Assembly (NCBI GenBank): GCA_905221605.1
Contig: CAJNDS010000078.1
Coordinates: forward strand, 62,001-126,000
DNA length: 64,000 bases
Reading direction: 5' to 3'
Origin: Symbiodinium natans
Taxonomy: Eukaryota > Sar > Dinophyceae > Suessiales > Symbiodiniaceae
The translations under genes and the position numbers were made by a program. Under the pieces are notes generated by a model. The model was not told the origin of the DNA and did not search any database. It worked only from the letters and a program-made list of their open reading frames with translations. Positions 13,101 through 20,842 of the stretch are shown piece after piece. Within the stretch, counting starts at the first letter, position 1; each line of letters opens with the position of its first letter.

Positions 13101-16100
13101 CTTGGGTCTCGGGCCGCAAGCGTGGATCACAGTCCACGCGTCCTGGACACGGACCGCGACGGACAAGCAATGCTTGCCCCACAACGGGCCGTAGGCGCAA
13201 GAGCTGAACGACGTTCCCAGAACAGCGCCCAATTGTGAAGTCGACCAGCCTGGTCTTGCGACAAACAGAAGCAAACGCAGGCGGTCACGCTGCTTGTGAC
13301 TTCGTGGGCCCAAGCTCTCGGTGAACCTACGGCCTGGCGTCCGGTCGGACCACGCAGCAACCTTAAAGCTACTGCGCGAAACTACCGTGCGCAAAGGCGC
13401 AAGTCCAGCTCCACACTTGAGCCAAAATATTGGCATTGAAACGAATTACAAAATTGAAACTTGCATGGAGTCATGGAGGTCTGCTGAGTCCTAATGCATC
13501 ACAGAGCAGAAGATGCACGTGCACTCGTGTCAGCTCACATACTATTATTATTCTATTACTATTTCTACATTATTTCTATTACTATTGTTATTATTATTAT
13601 TACTACTACTACGACAATTACTATTACGATCATTATTACTATTATTATTACTATTATTATGTCTATTACTATTACTATTGCTATTACTATTACTATTACT
13701 ATTACTATTACTATTACTATTACTATTACTATTACTATTACTATTACGATTATTATTATTAGTATTACTATTATTATAACTATTACTATTACTATTATTA
13801 TTACTATTACTATTACGATTACTATTACTATTACTATTCCTATTATTATTATTACAAGTACTATTACTATTATTGTTTACTATACTATTGCTAGTACTAT
13901 TACTTTTACTATTACTTTGCTATCACTATTATGATTATTAGTATTATCATTCTTATTACTATTAGCATTACTGTTACTATTACTATTACTATTCATATTA
14001 ATTATTTTGTACTATTACTATTACTATTACTTTTACGATTATTATTACTATTACTATTGCTATTATTTTTACTATTTATTACTATTATATTACTAGTATT
14101 TTTCTTTTACTATTACCATTATAAAAATTATTACAATTATTATTATTATTTCTGTTATTTACTATTACTATTATAATTGCTACGATTATTATTAGTACTA
14201 TCATTATTGGTATTATTATTGTTACTGTTACTGTTACTATTATTGTTATTGATATTACTATTACTATTACTATTGCTATTATTATTACGATTGCTATTAC
14301 TACTACTACTACTTATACTTTTTTCTTATTACTATTGCTATCATTATTTCTATTACTATTATTATTTCTTTTTATATTATTATTATCATCACTATTACTA
14401 TTACTACTACCATTACTATTATTATTAGTATTATTATTACTATTCTTTTTATTACCACTACTATTACAATTATTATTACTAATACTATGACTAGTACTTT
14501 TGCGTCTAATATTATTACTACTGCGCCATTTTCATTATAGCTATTACTATTAGTATTACTATTTCTATCACTAGTACTCTTGTTCTTGCTATTATTATTA
14601 CTATTACCATTACTATTACTATTCTCCGTGCTATTACTATCACTATTACCATGACGATTTCTATTACTATGATTATGACTATGACTATTAAGAATAACTG
14701 TTGCGACTACTACGATTATTGCTACTATTATTACTTTTATTATTACTAGTCATTATTAGTCGTATTATTGTTATTATTGACATCATGCCAAGGTTCCGCC
14801 CTCGTCCAGCCAAGCCAAATGTGATCTTCATAGTCAGCCAAGCAAGGTGACCAGTTATAGACAAGGAATGTGGATCATCATGCATGTTTGTGCGTCGTGA
14901 AGAAGGTGCCGTAGGTCATCATGTTGAATCCGGATCCCGTACTCTAAGCGCCCGGGACTCTTGGGAGGAGTGGTGCGACCGCGGGACGCTGTGCAGCTTC
15001 TGCGATGTCCCGCGCACTTCTGGGTTGGGCCTGAGGCCACATCACCGTCAGGGCTTGTTACAATACCAGCCTTTTGGAAACCATTTCAAGTTTGCAGCCC
15101 GACCTGAATGTCTCAGTTGATTCTTTTTCTGAGAGAAGCTGGTTTTCTAGGCTTGGTGTTCACATATTACGGTTGATATTGTTGTGACTGGTGAGAGTGC
15201 AAATAACGTTCCTTATTCATATTGGTGCGTGTATCCATGGAGGCGTCTCGTTGGGGATTCTAATCATAGGAACCCTACTGCTACCATCAAGTTCCCATCC
15301 AGCTTCGCAGGGCCTCTAGTCGACGGATTTTACCGGACACATGCTTCGTGTTCTATTGTTTTGCTAAGACTGTCCCGATCCGTTCTGATCGGAGGGCCTA
15401 TTTTGGTTGGGTCCTTTGTGTGTTATTTTGAGAGAACGAAAAAGGAACGGAATGGAATGGAATGTGGGATTGTGGATTGTGGAATGTGGAATGTGGAATG
15501 TGGAATGTGGGATGTGGAATGTGGGGTGTGGGATGTGGGATGTGGAATGTGGAATGGAATGGAAACGAAATGAAATGAAATGACATGAAAGACATGAATG
15601 AAATGAATGAAAAATGAATGAAAAATGAATGGAATATGAATGAACTATGAATGAACTATGAATGAAATATGAATGAAATATGAATGAAATATGAATGAAA
15701 TATGAATGAAATATGAATGAAATATGAATGAAATATGAATGAATATGAATGAAATATGAATGAAATATGAATGAAATATGAATGAAATATGAATGAAATA
15801 TGAATGAAATATGAATGAAATATGAATGAAATATGAATGAAATATGAATGAAATGAATGAAATGAATGAAATTACATGAATGACATGAGTGAACGAGTGA
15901 ATGACTGAAGTAGCGATGAGTGAATGAATGAAGGAATTCATGAGTGAATGCATGAAGAAAGGAGAGGACTAGAGAAGCAGTGAGTGGCAGATCATAAAGA
16001 ATGAAAGAAAAGAACCATGAATTGAACAAACACAAGTACTTGCTTCGAAGCTCTGTTTTTTCTGTGTCTCTCTCACTCCCCTCGAAAAAGGCTTAGGGTT

Positions 16101-19100
16101 TGAGGATTTAGGGTTCAGAATTCGGGGGTCCGGATTCCCACATGAATCTTTTCGAAACCCATCGTGCGAGAGCCCCGCCTTTCTGAGCCGTGCAAGCCGG
16201 GAGGCAAGCCCTTACTTATGGAAAACAGGAATCGGAGCTCTGCGTACAGAATCGGAACCCATCGTTTGAGCATTGTGTGTTGGGGGGGGGGGGGGGCTGC
16301 ACCCCCACACGAATTTTGTTTGCAAATGGGGGGGGGGGCCTGTGCCCCCCAACCCCCGAACCCCCGTTTTTTTGAGTCGTGTAAGCTTGCTTCAAAGCAG
16401 ATGAGTCTTCTTGAAACCCATCATGCGCGCATTGTGTTTGCAGACGGGGCCACCCCCCCAGCTTTTCTACGCCGTGCAATCTTGCTTCAAGGCATATGTG
16501 TCTTTTTAAAACCCATGATGCGAGCATTGTGTTTGCAAATGGGGTGCGCCCAGCCCTAATTTTCTAAGCCAGGCAAGCTTGCAATCCATCATGCGATCAT
16601 GGTGCTTGAAAATAAACTGAAATCCTATGAAGAAGTAGTATGATTCCTATGAAACATAGAGGGTCCTATTCAAAAATATAGGGAGAAGAGGTATTTTAGG
16701 GAAACCCAAGGAAAAAACTCAAAGGTAATGAGGATTCGAGCAAAGTTCATCGACGATTTGCATGATTTCCTAAGACATGATATGAAAAGTATCCGATTAG
16801 ATATATGAAGGGAATACAACTTTTCTTAGGGGAAATCAAGGAACAGAGCCAAAATCAACAAGGATTAGAGCAAAATGAATAAGAAATCTTACGAAAGTAG
16901 AGCCCTATGAAGATCTAGAGGGAATGGAGGTTTTCCCAGCAAACACCAAGAGAATGGACCAAGCAAAAGACAAAAAACCCAATAAACTCCACCAATTGAT
17001 CCTGTGCAGGCATGCAAAGGACATCCTCTGCGACATCTGCAAGGGTTGCGAGTACCTGCACCGTGGCATTGTATGCCCCAGTTGTTGCCACTATCCTTGG
17101 TTCTAACTTTCAAACTTCCGCTTGGAGGCATAGTCCCAACAATCCAAGCCAAGAGCGCCAAAGACACATCGAAGCACAGCACAGTTTGTGTTGCAAGGCG
17201 GTGGTCTTGACCTTAAGGCCGAATTTGCTGAAGTTACCTAAGCCCACAAAACAGTTTCAGCGCGTTCAACCCAGGCATTCCCAGGAGATCATCCATGGGG
17301 ATCTCACGTCGAACAACGTTCTCCTCAAGACGTGCTCTGGCCTTCTGTGTCTCATTCGGGCCTTCGTGCATTGTACGGACGCAATCATATGCCGTGCCAA
17401 TCACTTGCCACCACAGCTCTGTGCAGGGGGTAAGAATTCACCCTGAAGCCGACATGCCTGAATCTCTTGCTCTGTATGCCTGAACAGTCCTAGGAGAGAG
17501 AACGTGGACCCACTAGATCTCGACATTGTGTGCAAGGCGGGTTGAGAAACCGGATCTTCAATAAGAACCATCGCATTAAAGTTCAGCGGTTGATATGACC
17601 ACAGTGACTACAGCACACTTAACTTTTCAGGACGGCGTTTAGAGGGACGATCCAGGTCTTGGAGAGTTGAGCTTGAGAGGGCTCACACCATGAAGCACCA
17701 GAAGCAATACTGTACGTCCTTGCAATGAAGCCCAAAGCTTTCTTTTGTGAACTTTCCAAGCCGCGGTGTTGTGTTCTGCGAGCGTACTTTCTTGTGTAGT
17801 AGAGGACGCGAGTCTCCAGGCACACGCACGAAGTAAGCAAACGAGAGCAGACAACACGAGCTATATCCACCAGGAAATGTACGTACATGCGCGTGCAAAT
17901 TCATCGGCACGAGTTTTTCACGTGTGAGGCTGTCCTTAACCTTTTAGTGCTGATCAGGGACCAGGGCCTGGTCCTAAGGCGGTTCGCTGTCCTGTATTGC
18001 GGATCTTCTGAAGTTTCTCAGACCTCAAGAAAGGGCAAAACGTTGGGCTCATTGGCAGTGCGAAGCCCGAAGCTCTACTTGCAATGCGACGTCTCCAGGT
18101 TTGCGACTTTGGACTTGCCAGAGTCCTGGACGAAGGCCTCGTAGTGCAGCTTGCGAAAGAGAAATCACTGAGAATGCCTGAGAATCGAAGCACAACACGC
18201 GAGAGTGCTTCAAAACTTCTTCGGATATGCATGGTCGGGTTTCTTGCTATCCCACATGAGAGCCATACCCGCTCCTTGCAAACGACAAGATCAGTGCAAC
18301 CACGATCACATTGAATCTCTTGTAAAACACGTAGAGGGGCTCTCATCGTCCCTTTCCTTTTGTGCGGGGTTGTACAGTTACTTGGGTAGGGGCAGCCTGC
18401 TGGTGCTCTCATCTTTTTTCCTCCTCCAGCTCATCCTCTCCTTCCTCGTCTCTCGTACACGCTCTGGGAATTCGCTCGGTTTAAATCTCCACGCGGCGTT
18501 TGTTGTCCTTGGGCAGAGCACATGCGCAGAAGATGCTCACAGGGTTGGGAGAAGCGGCCTGGGCATGTTGGGTGACATTCAGCCCAATCACCAAATGACG
18601 ACTCCACACTGTAACCTTATTGTAATCTTACTCACTCAGTGTTTCTTCATCATTCCGAGAGTGAGATTGCATCGTAAGACCGAATGTCTGCGGGCAATAG
18701 CAGCTGTCATGGTTTATATGATGTAGATGTCCAAACAATCACATATCATTTGGCTGACAACCATATTAGTTTCCACGTGCATTGTGTGCGGGCTACCTAG
18801 GTTCCGAGGGGCTTTCTGGCAAAAATCCAATCCTTCAAGCGGCCCCAGAACATGAGTCAAGAGCCCAGAAGCCCAACCCCTGTGGCCCTGGAGGGGTCTC
18901 CACGCTGCTGACCTCCCAACTTGGAACCTCGGCATTTGGACATTTGCTCGCTTCTGTGAGCTCTGCCAACCAATCGGTGCTCTTTTTTTTTTGACGTTTG
19001 GTTCATGAAGATTGGAGGGCGGAAGATTCTGCGTTGTTGTACAGGTACCCGCGGTAAAGCTGACTAGCGTACCGAATGGGCGACATGATCGAACGGGCCG

Positions 19101-20842
19101 CAGTTCACGGGCCATGTGCCAAGGTTCATTATTGCCTTCATGAGACAGTCTGTTAGTACAGGATGATACGGGGTGAGCCGCCTAAAAGGCACCAGCGTGA
19201 ATGGGCCGTTCAGTCTCCAGCTACTGTAAACATACCAAGTGTACCAAAACGAGTGAACAAAGTGGACAACGAAGTGAACAAAGTGAAATATTAGTTTTTG
19301 CATGAAGTTACTTGGGTCACAGCGTAAATGTCACGACCGAGGGCGCTTGAATTTGGACAGTGTGATGTATCTACTGCATGACTTGAACAGTGGTCTTGAG
19401 CCACAACCAGTTGATGCAATGTATTTGAGATCCCACAAGTTGTCGTTATCATCAGGCCTGCCACACGCCCCTGCACCCCGAACCGTCGATGGTAGATGTC
19501 AGTCCTGTTTCTGCAAAGGCACCGTCTCACATATGCCCCCGGAGCTGATTCGCATGGAAAACAAGAGGCCTTGGGAATCTGGTTGGGGAAGGGTCGACCG
19601 TACAGGGCCTGATTCGCCATCGATCGCATCACTGTACGCTGAGGCCTCTAAGGCTCTAAGGCTATTCCTGCGGGCTTACAGTTTAAAGACAGTGGTTCAA
19701 GATTCAGGGTCAGAGTTGGCCACCCTGATTTAAAGTCTGACCGATAGATTCGGGAACGAGGGAATGTGGCTAGAATATTTAACGTGGTTTCGGTCGAAAT
19801 GTAAGAGACATTGTGCCGGTTTTGGATTTAGTTGCCTTTGGGGACATCGTCGGCTGTTCACCCGCCAAGTTGGGAACGGCGGGATTCCGGGATTCCTAGC
19901 ATCCTCAGGTTGACCAAGAAGGCGGACATCTATTCGGTGGGCGTGTTGCTCTATCAGGTTCTGCTTGGCGAGCTGCCGTTTGTAGGACCGGGCATGCAAA
20001 GGTTCTGAGCTTTGGGAACGAAAGGCAGCAGGCCGCAGTTTGTCCATGGCGCATTTTGTCTTTGTGGCTTCTTGTGGACTCCCTCTTGAAGTCTTGAGCA
20101 CTGACCAGTGAGCAAGGTTCCAGCAGTCTCGCAAGCTTACAGTTCGGTGCCCTCGCATCGATAACCTCTAGATTTTCCCCAGCTCCTAACCCGATGTCAG
20201 GAAAAACTGCCACGCAGATTATCATCTTCATCGCTTCTGGCAAGAGGTTGAAACTCGGTGACGATGTGCCTGAAGATGTGCCTCAGCAAAACCGTTCAAG
20301 AAGGCCTAGCTTTGCCAAACTCTAAAGTCTGGGAAGTTCGGAAAAGGCTCTGTTGCAGCAAAAGACTTTGTGGTGGAAAAATGCCCACACACTGAACGAC
20401 CTGCTCCGCATTCCAGGAAATATACACAACTTGAAATTGAAAGAACATCTCTGGAGTTGGGAACGCTTGTGCCCCCACGCCGTAGGACATGCACGTTGCT
20501 GCAGCCACTCAGCCTTGGATCTCAGGGGGGACAACAAAGGGGTCCCAGCGGGTGGGGCCCCTGTGGGGTTTCTCAGGGAGGTGGGGAGAGGGGGGGAAAG
20601 AGGTGCGCGCGCAAATTGTCGGGAGTTTCACGGATGATGCAAGAAGTCTGCCATTGTCAGGCTCTGTCAGTACTCGTATTTCTTCTGTTTGCCTTCGGTC
20701 TCTCATTCTCGGCCTCTCCAGCTCACAGGTTCAGAAGATATTCTTGCGCTCTACGGCGGTAGAACCTGAAGAGAGGCCTTCTGCCGAAGAGCCCTGGCCA
20801 AGGTTTAAGAGGGAGATTTCAAGGGTGCGATTGTGTTGTTAG
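5853..20842 (+). CDS. Multi-exon tyrosine-kinase-like (TKL) protein kinase, span of readable exons
   Basis: This is a eukaryotic protein kinase cut into short exons that join in phase. The exons are 5853-5911, 6199-6288, 17010-17070, 17285-17331, 18059-18135, 19519-19567, 19909-19991, 20183-20285 and 20722-20842. The readable order is glycine loop GQGSFGK, VAIK-type AAVKI, YLHRGI, catalytic loop [22 protein letters not shown] in place of [17 protein letters not shown] (subdomain IX) and [10 protein letters not shown] (subdomain XI), then a stop. HGDL instead of HRDL, plus [10 protein letters not shown], point to a TKL-type serine/threonine kinase; this comes from family knowledge. Substrate and pathway are unknown. 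Donors after 5911, 18135, 19567, 19991 and 20285 are GC; those after 6288, 17070 and 17331 are GT. Subdomains III-V (the alpha-C glutamate and hinge) were not found between 6289 and 17009. They may be in an unrecognised exon, or the gene may be broken by repeat insertion. The first ATG at 5861 lies only 11 codons before the glycine loop, so upstream exons are possible. Confidence 0.85.
6199..6288 (+). CDS. Kinase exon with the ATP-anchoring lysine
   Basis: This 90-bp exon (30 codons, phase 0 at both ends) lies between a CAGCAG acceptor and a GTAGGT donor. It reads [16 protein letters not shown] and onward to RMPILK. AAVKI is the subdomain II motif with the ATP-binding lysine. Confidence 0.87.
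6718..6900. repeat. AATGTAAG microsatellite
   Basis: An 8-bp unit (AATGTAAG) is repeated about 20 times, with two AATGCAAGG interruptions. It lies in the kinase gap and explains the long ILTFLHSY-type open frames on the minus strand, which are not genes. Confidence 0.95.
7011..7165. repeat. CA/GCAC dinucleotide-rich microsatellite
   Basis: Alternating (CA)n and (GCAC)n give threonine/histidine frames on one strand and cysteine/valine frames on the other. These are repeat artefacts. Confidence 0.95.
7318..7600. repeat. Palindromic ATAGG/CCTAT block left of the telomere-like array
   Basis: Short palindromic words such as CCTATGCATAGG, ATAGGTACCTAT and TAGACCCCTAT recur at irregular spacing. 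The same words return on the far side of the telomere-like array at 8826-8945, so the two blocks bracket it. Confidence 0.7.
7673..8820. repeat. Interstitial degenerate telomere-like array (TTTAGGG)n
   Basis: About 1.1 kb of TTTAGGG units (G-rich strand is plus) with many variants such as TTTTAGGG, TTTAGGGCT and TTTTTGGG. About 8177-8290 is a less repetitive island with a run of G. TTTAGGG is the plant and dinoflagellate telomere unit (established). The heavy decay suggests an old internal array rather than an active chromosome end. Confidence 0.85.
8826..8945. repeat. Palindromic ATAGG/CCTAT block right of the telomere-like array
   Basis: Contains ATAGGTACCTAT, ATGCATAGGCGCCTGTG and the near-perfect palindrome GACCCCTATATATATAGGGG. 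It shares words with the block at 7318-7600. Confidence 0.7.
8946..10479. other. Unassigned single-copy-looking DNA in the kinase gap
   Basis: No recognisable exon or RNA gene. Short open frames on both strands lack motifs. If the kinase gene is intact, its missing subdomain III-V exons could lie here, but I found no alpha-C or hinge-like sequence. Confidence 0.35.
10480..11033. repeat. Hexanucleotide tract, TTATTC then TTACTA, left part
   Basis: TTATTC units grade into (TTACTA)n. The tract stops abruptly at the LTR element and resumes at 13540 with the same hexamer, so the two tracts look like one array split by insertion. Long isoleucine/threonine, tyrosine and asparagine/serine open frames here are artefacts. 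Confidence 0.95.
11034..11323 (-). repeat. Downstream (3') LTR of the minus-strand element
   Basis: This 290-bp partner of 13234-13539 directly abuts the TTACTA tract. The differences between copies (indels and substitutions) indicate that the insertion is not recent. Confidence 0.8.
11324..11336 (-). other. Candidate polypurine tract
   Basis: Just inside the downstream LTR the minus strand reads GCTGAGGGGCGAA. This is a short, imperfect purine run where plus-strand priming is expected. Confidence 0.45.
12040..12906 (-). CDS. Retroelement ORF with aspartic-protease-like motif
   Basis: A 288-codon minus-strand frame inside the LTR element. Near its N-terminus (about residues 37-55) it reads [18 protein letters not shown]. 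This looks like a retroviral-type aspartic protease active-site region (hydrophobic-hydrophobic-D-x-x-A), with GC in place of the usual S/T-G. A second segment (about residues 70-95, [16 protein letters not shown]) continues in the same style. The C-terminal half is arginine- and proline-rich and may be decayed or out of frame. The true start is not known. Retroelement origin fits its position between the LTRs. Alternative: a frame open by chance in GC-rich DNA. Confidence 0.5.
   Translation of the reverse strand: MPARCRRGRGGVKFATLDNEPGGDQNRTVVPVLDRKVECILDGCAGANHITEELVVGMMNRAAEMGIGIEDPRFPVVRLERRVHPKFPCLKGAVVLRVTQAEHRDLCPAQDCSQRHFGLACGRALDCAGRGSPARPSPCSAHGVVVRQPRGPEPTCSPQVREHRGPQGAISPVGGLRGHFRLRGKVALGLSNGENCFSQLAAKIRACFQGLAGRVQATALAVPSASASAKNLPTSSVVVAMGSSAKTPNRRNQGPFQGSNRVHHCGRKPTPNDKTPMADAEAPGSCRR
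13212..13231 (-). other. Candidate tRNA primer-binding site
   Basis: Two bases inside the LTR, the minus strand reads TGGGCGCTGTTCTGGGAACG. It begins TGG, as expected for a complement of a tRNA 3' CCA end. It resembles the TGGCGCC...GGGGAAC type used by some Ty3/gypsy elements, from memory, so the tRNA identity is uncertain. Confidence 0.5.
13234..13539 (-). repeat. Upstream (5') LTR of the minus-strand element
   Basis: This 306-bp copy matches 11034-11323 with scattered substitutions. It also carries an insertion of about 13 bp (the GACCAGCCTGGTC palindrome at 13243-13255) that the other copy lacks. Borders are TG and CA on the minus strand. Confidence 0.8.
13540..14775. repeat. TTACTA hexanucleotide tract, right part
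   Basis: Resumes the hexamer array interrupted by the LTR element. It is fairly pure to about 13830, then increasingly mixed (TTATTA, TTACTG, TTTTTA). All poly-leucine and poly-tyrosine open frames inside are artefacts. Confidence 0.95.
14776..15454. other. Unassigned DNA between simple repeats
   Basis: No motif recognised. The plus-strand frame at 15184-15573 (129 codons) runs into the GGAATGTGG repeat and has no family signature. Confidence 0.3.
15455..15930. repeat. GGAATGTGG and GAATGAAATAT minisatellites
   Basis: About 15455-15560 is built from GGAATGTGG-type units. About 15575-15930 is built mainly from an 11-bp unit (ATGAATGAAAT), with shorter ATGAATGAA units at both ends. The long minus-strand FHSYFIHI frame is a repeat artefact. 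Confidence 0.95.
16130..16612. repeat. Diverged tandem repeat of roughly 100 bp, about five copies
   Basis: Recurring words are AAACCCATC(A/G)TGCG, GCATTGTGTTTGCAAATGGGG and GCCGTGCAAGCTTGCTTCAA. Copies start near 16140, 16250, 16380, 16470 and 16568, and runs of G expand in the second. No coding function is likely. Confidence 0.75.
16613..17009. other. Intron-like DNA before the YLHRGI exon
   Basis: AT-richer DNA with loosely repeated words such as CTATGAAGA and GGGAAACCAAGG. No exon seen. It ends in the CTGTGCAG acceptor at 17002-17009. Confidence 0.4.
17010..17070 (+). CDS. Kinase exon with YLHRGI (subdomain VIa)
   Basis: After GTGCAG the frame reads [20 protein letters not shown] and meets a GT donor at 17071. 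The first base completes a split codon. CEYLHRGI is the alpha-E/subdomain VIa signature that runs into the catalytic loop. Confidence 0.85.
17285..17331 (+). CDS. Kinase exon with the catalytic loop HGDLTSNN
   Basis: Reads [15 protein letters not shown]. The catalytic aspartate is in HGD and the metal-binding asparagine in SNN. The HGDL form lacks the HRD arginine. The acceptor may be at 17285 or three bases later at 17288. The donor GTGCTC at 17332 leaves two bases that the next exon completes to T. Confidence 0.87.
18059..18135 (+). CDS. Kinase exon with DFG
   Basis: With the acceptor TTGGCAG ending at 18058, this exon joins in phase as [17 protein letters not shown] and then [15 protein letters not shown] carries the magnesium-binding aspartate. 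The donor at 18136 is GC and the exon leaves one base of a glycine codon. Confidence 0.87.
19519..19567 (+). CDS. Kinase exon with the MPPEL activation-segment end
   Basis: Completes the glycine codon and reads [16 protein letters not shown], the TKL-type replacement of GTxxYMAPE. The GC donor at 19568 leaves AG, which the next exon completes to R. Confidence 0.87.
19909..19991 (+). CDS. Kinase exon with subdomain IX
   Basis: After CCTCAG it reads [20 protein letters not shown] and ends ELPFVGP. DIYSVGV holds the conserved subdomain IX aspartate. A GC donor at 19992 gives the right phase for 20183. An alternative GT donor at 20002 would not. Confidence 0.87.
20183..20285 (+). CDS. Kinase exon, subdomain X
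   Basis: After TTCCCCAG it reads [20 protein letters not shown], then [13 protein letters not shown]. This matches the usual spacing of an IxxVxxGxRxxLPxDVP segment. The GC donor at 20286 is in phase with the last exon. Confidence 0.75.
20722..20842 (+). CDS. Last readable kinase exon, subdomain XI and stop
   Basis: After CTCTCCAG it reads [20 protein letters not shown], then [12 protein letters not shown], and ends at TAG (20840-20842). EPEERPS carries the conserved subdomain XI arginine. The last few residues could be read-through if a donor was missed, but a kinase C-lobe ends naturally here. Confidence 0.82.

Larger units (their letters stand above)
11034..13539 (-). mobile_element. Short LTR retroelement, minus strand, inserted in the TTACTA tract
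   Basis: Two direct repeats of about 300 bp (11034-11323 and 13234-13539) enclose about 1.9 kb. Read on the minus strand, each repeat starts TGTGAG and ends CA (GACTTCACA in the upstream copy, GACTTCGCA in the downstream copy), the usual TG...CA borders of an LTR. A TGG-starting primer-binding site and a purine tract sit at the expected inner edges. TACT at 11030-11033 and at 13540-13543 could be a 4-bp target duplication, though the hexamer host makes this ambiguous. The interior holds a 288-codon minus-strand frame with an aspartic-protease-like motif. I see no reverse transcriptase or integrase, and the interior is too short for a full pol gene, so the copy is probably a non-autonomous or internally deleted element. 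Confidence 0.8.
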
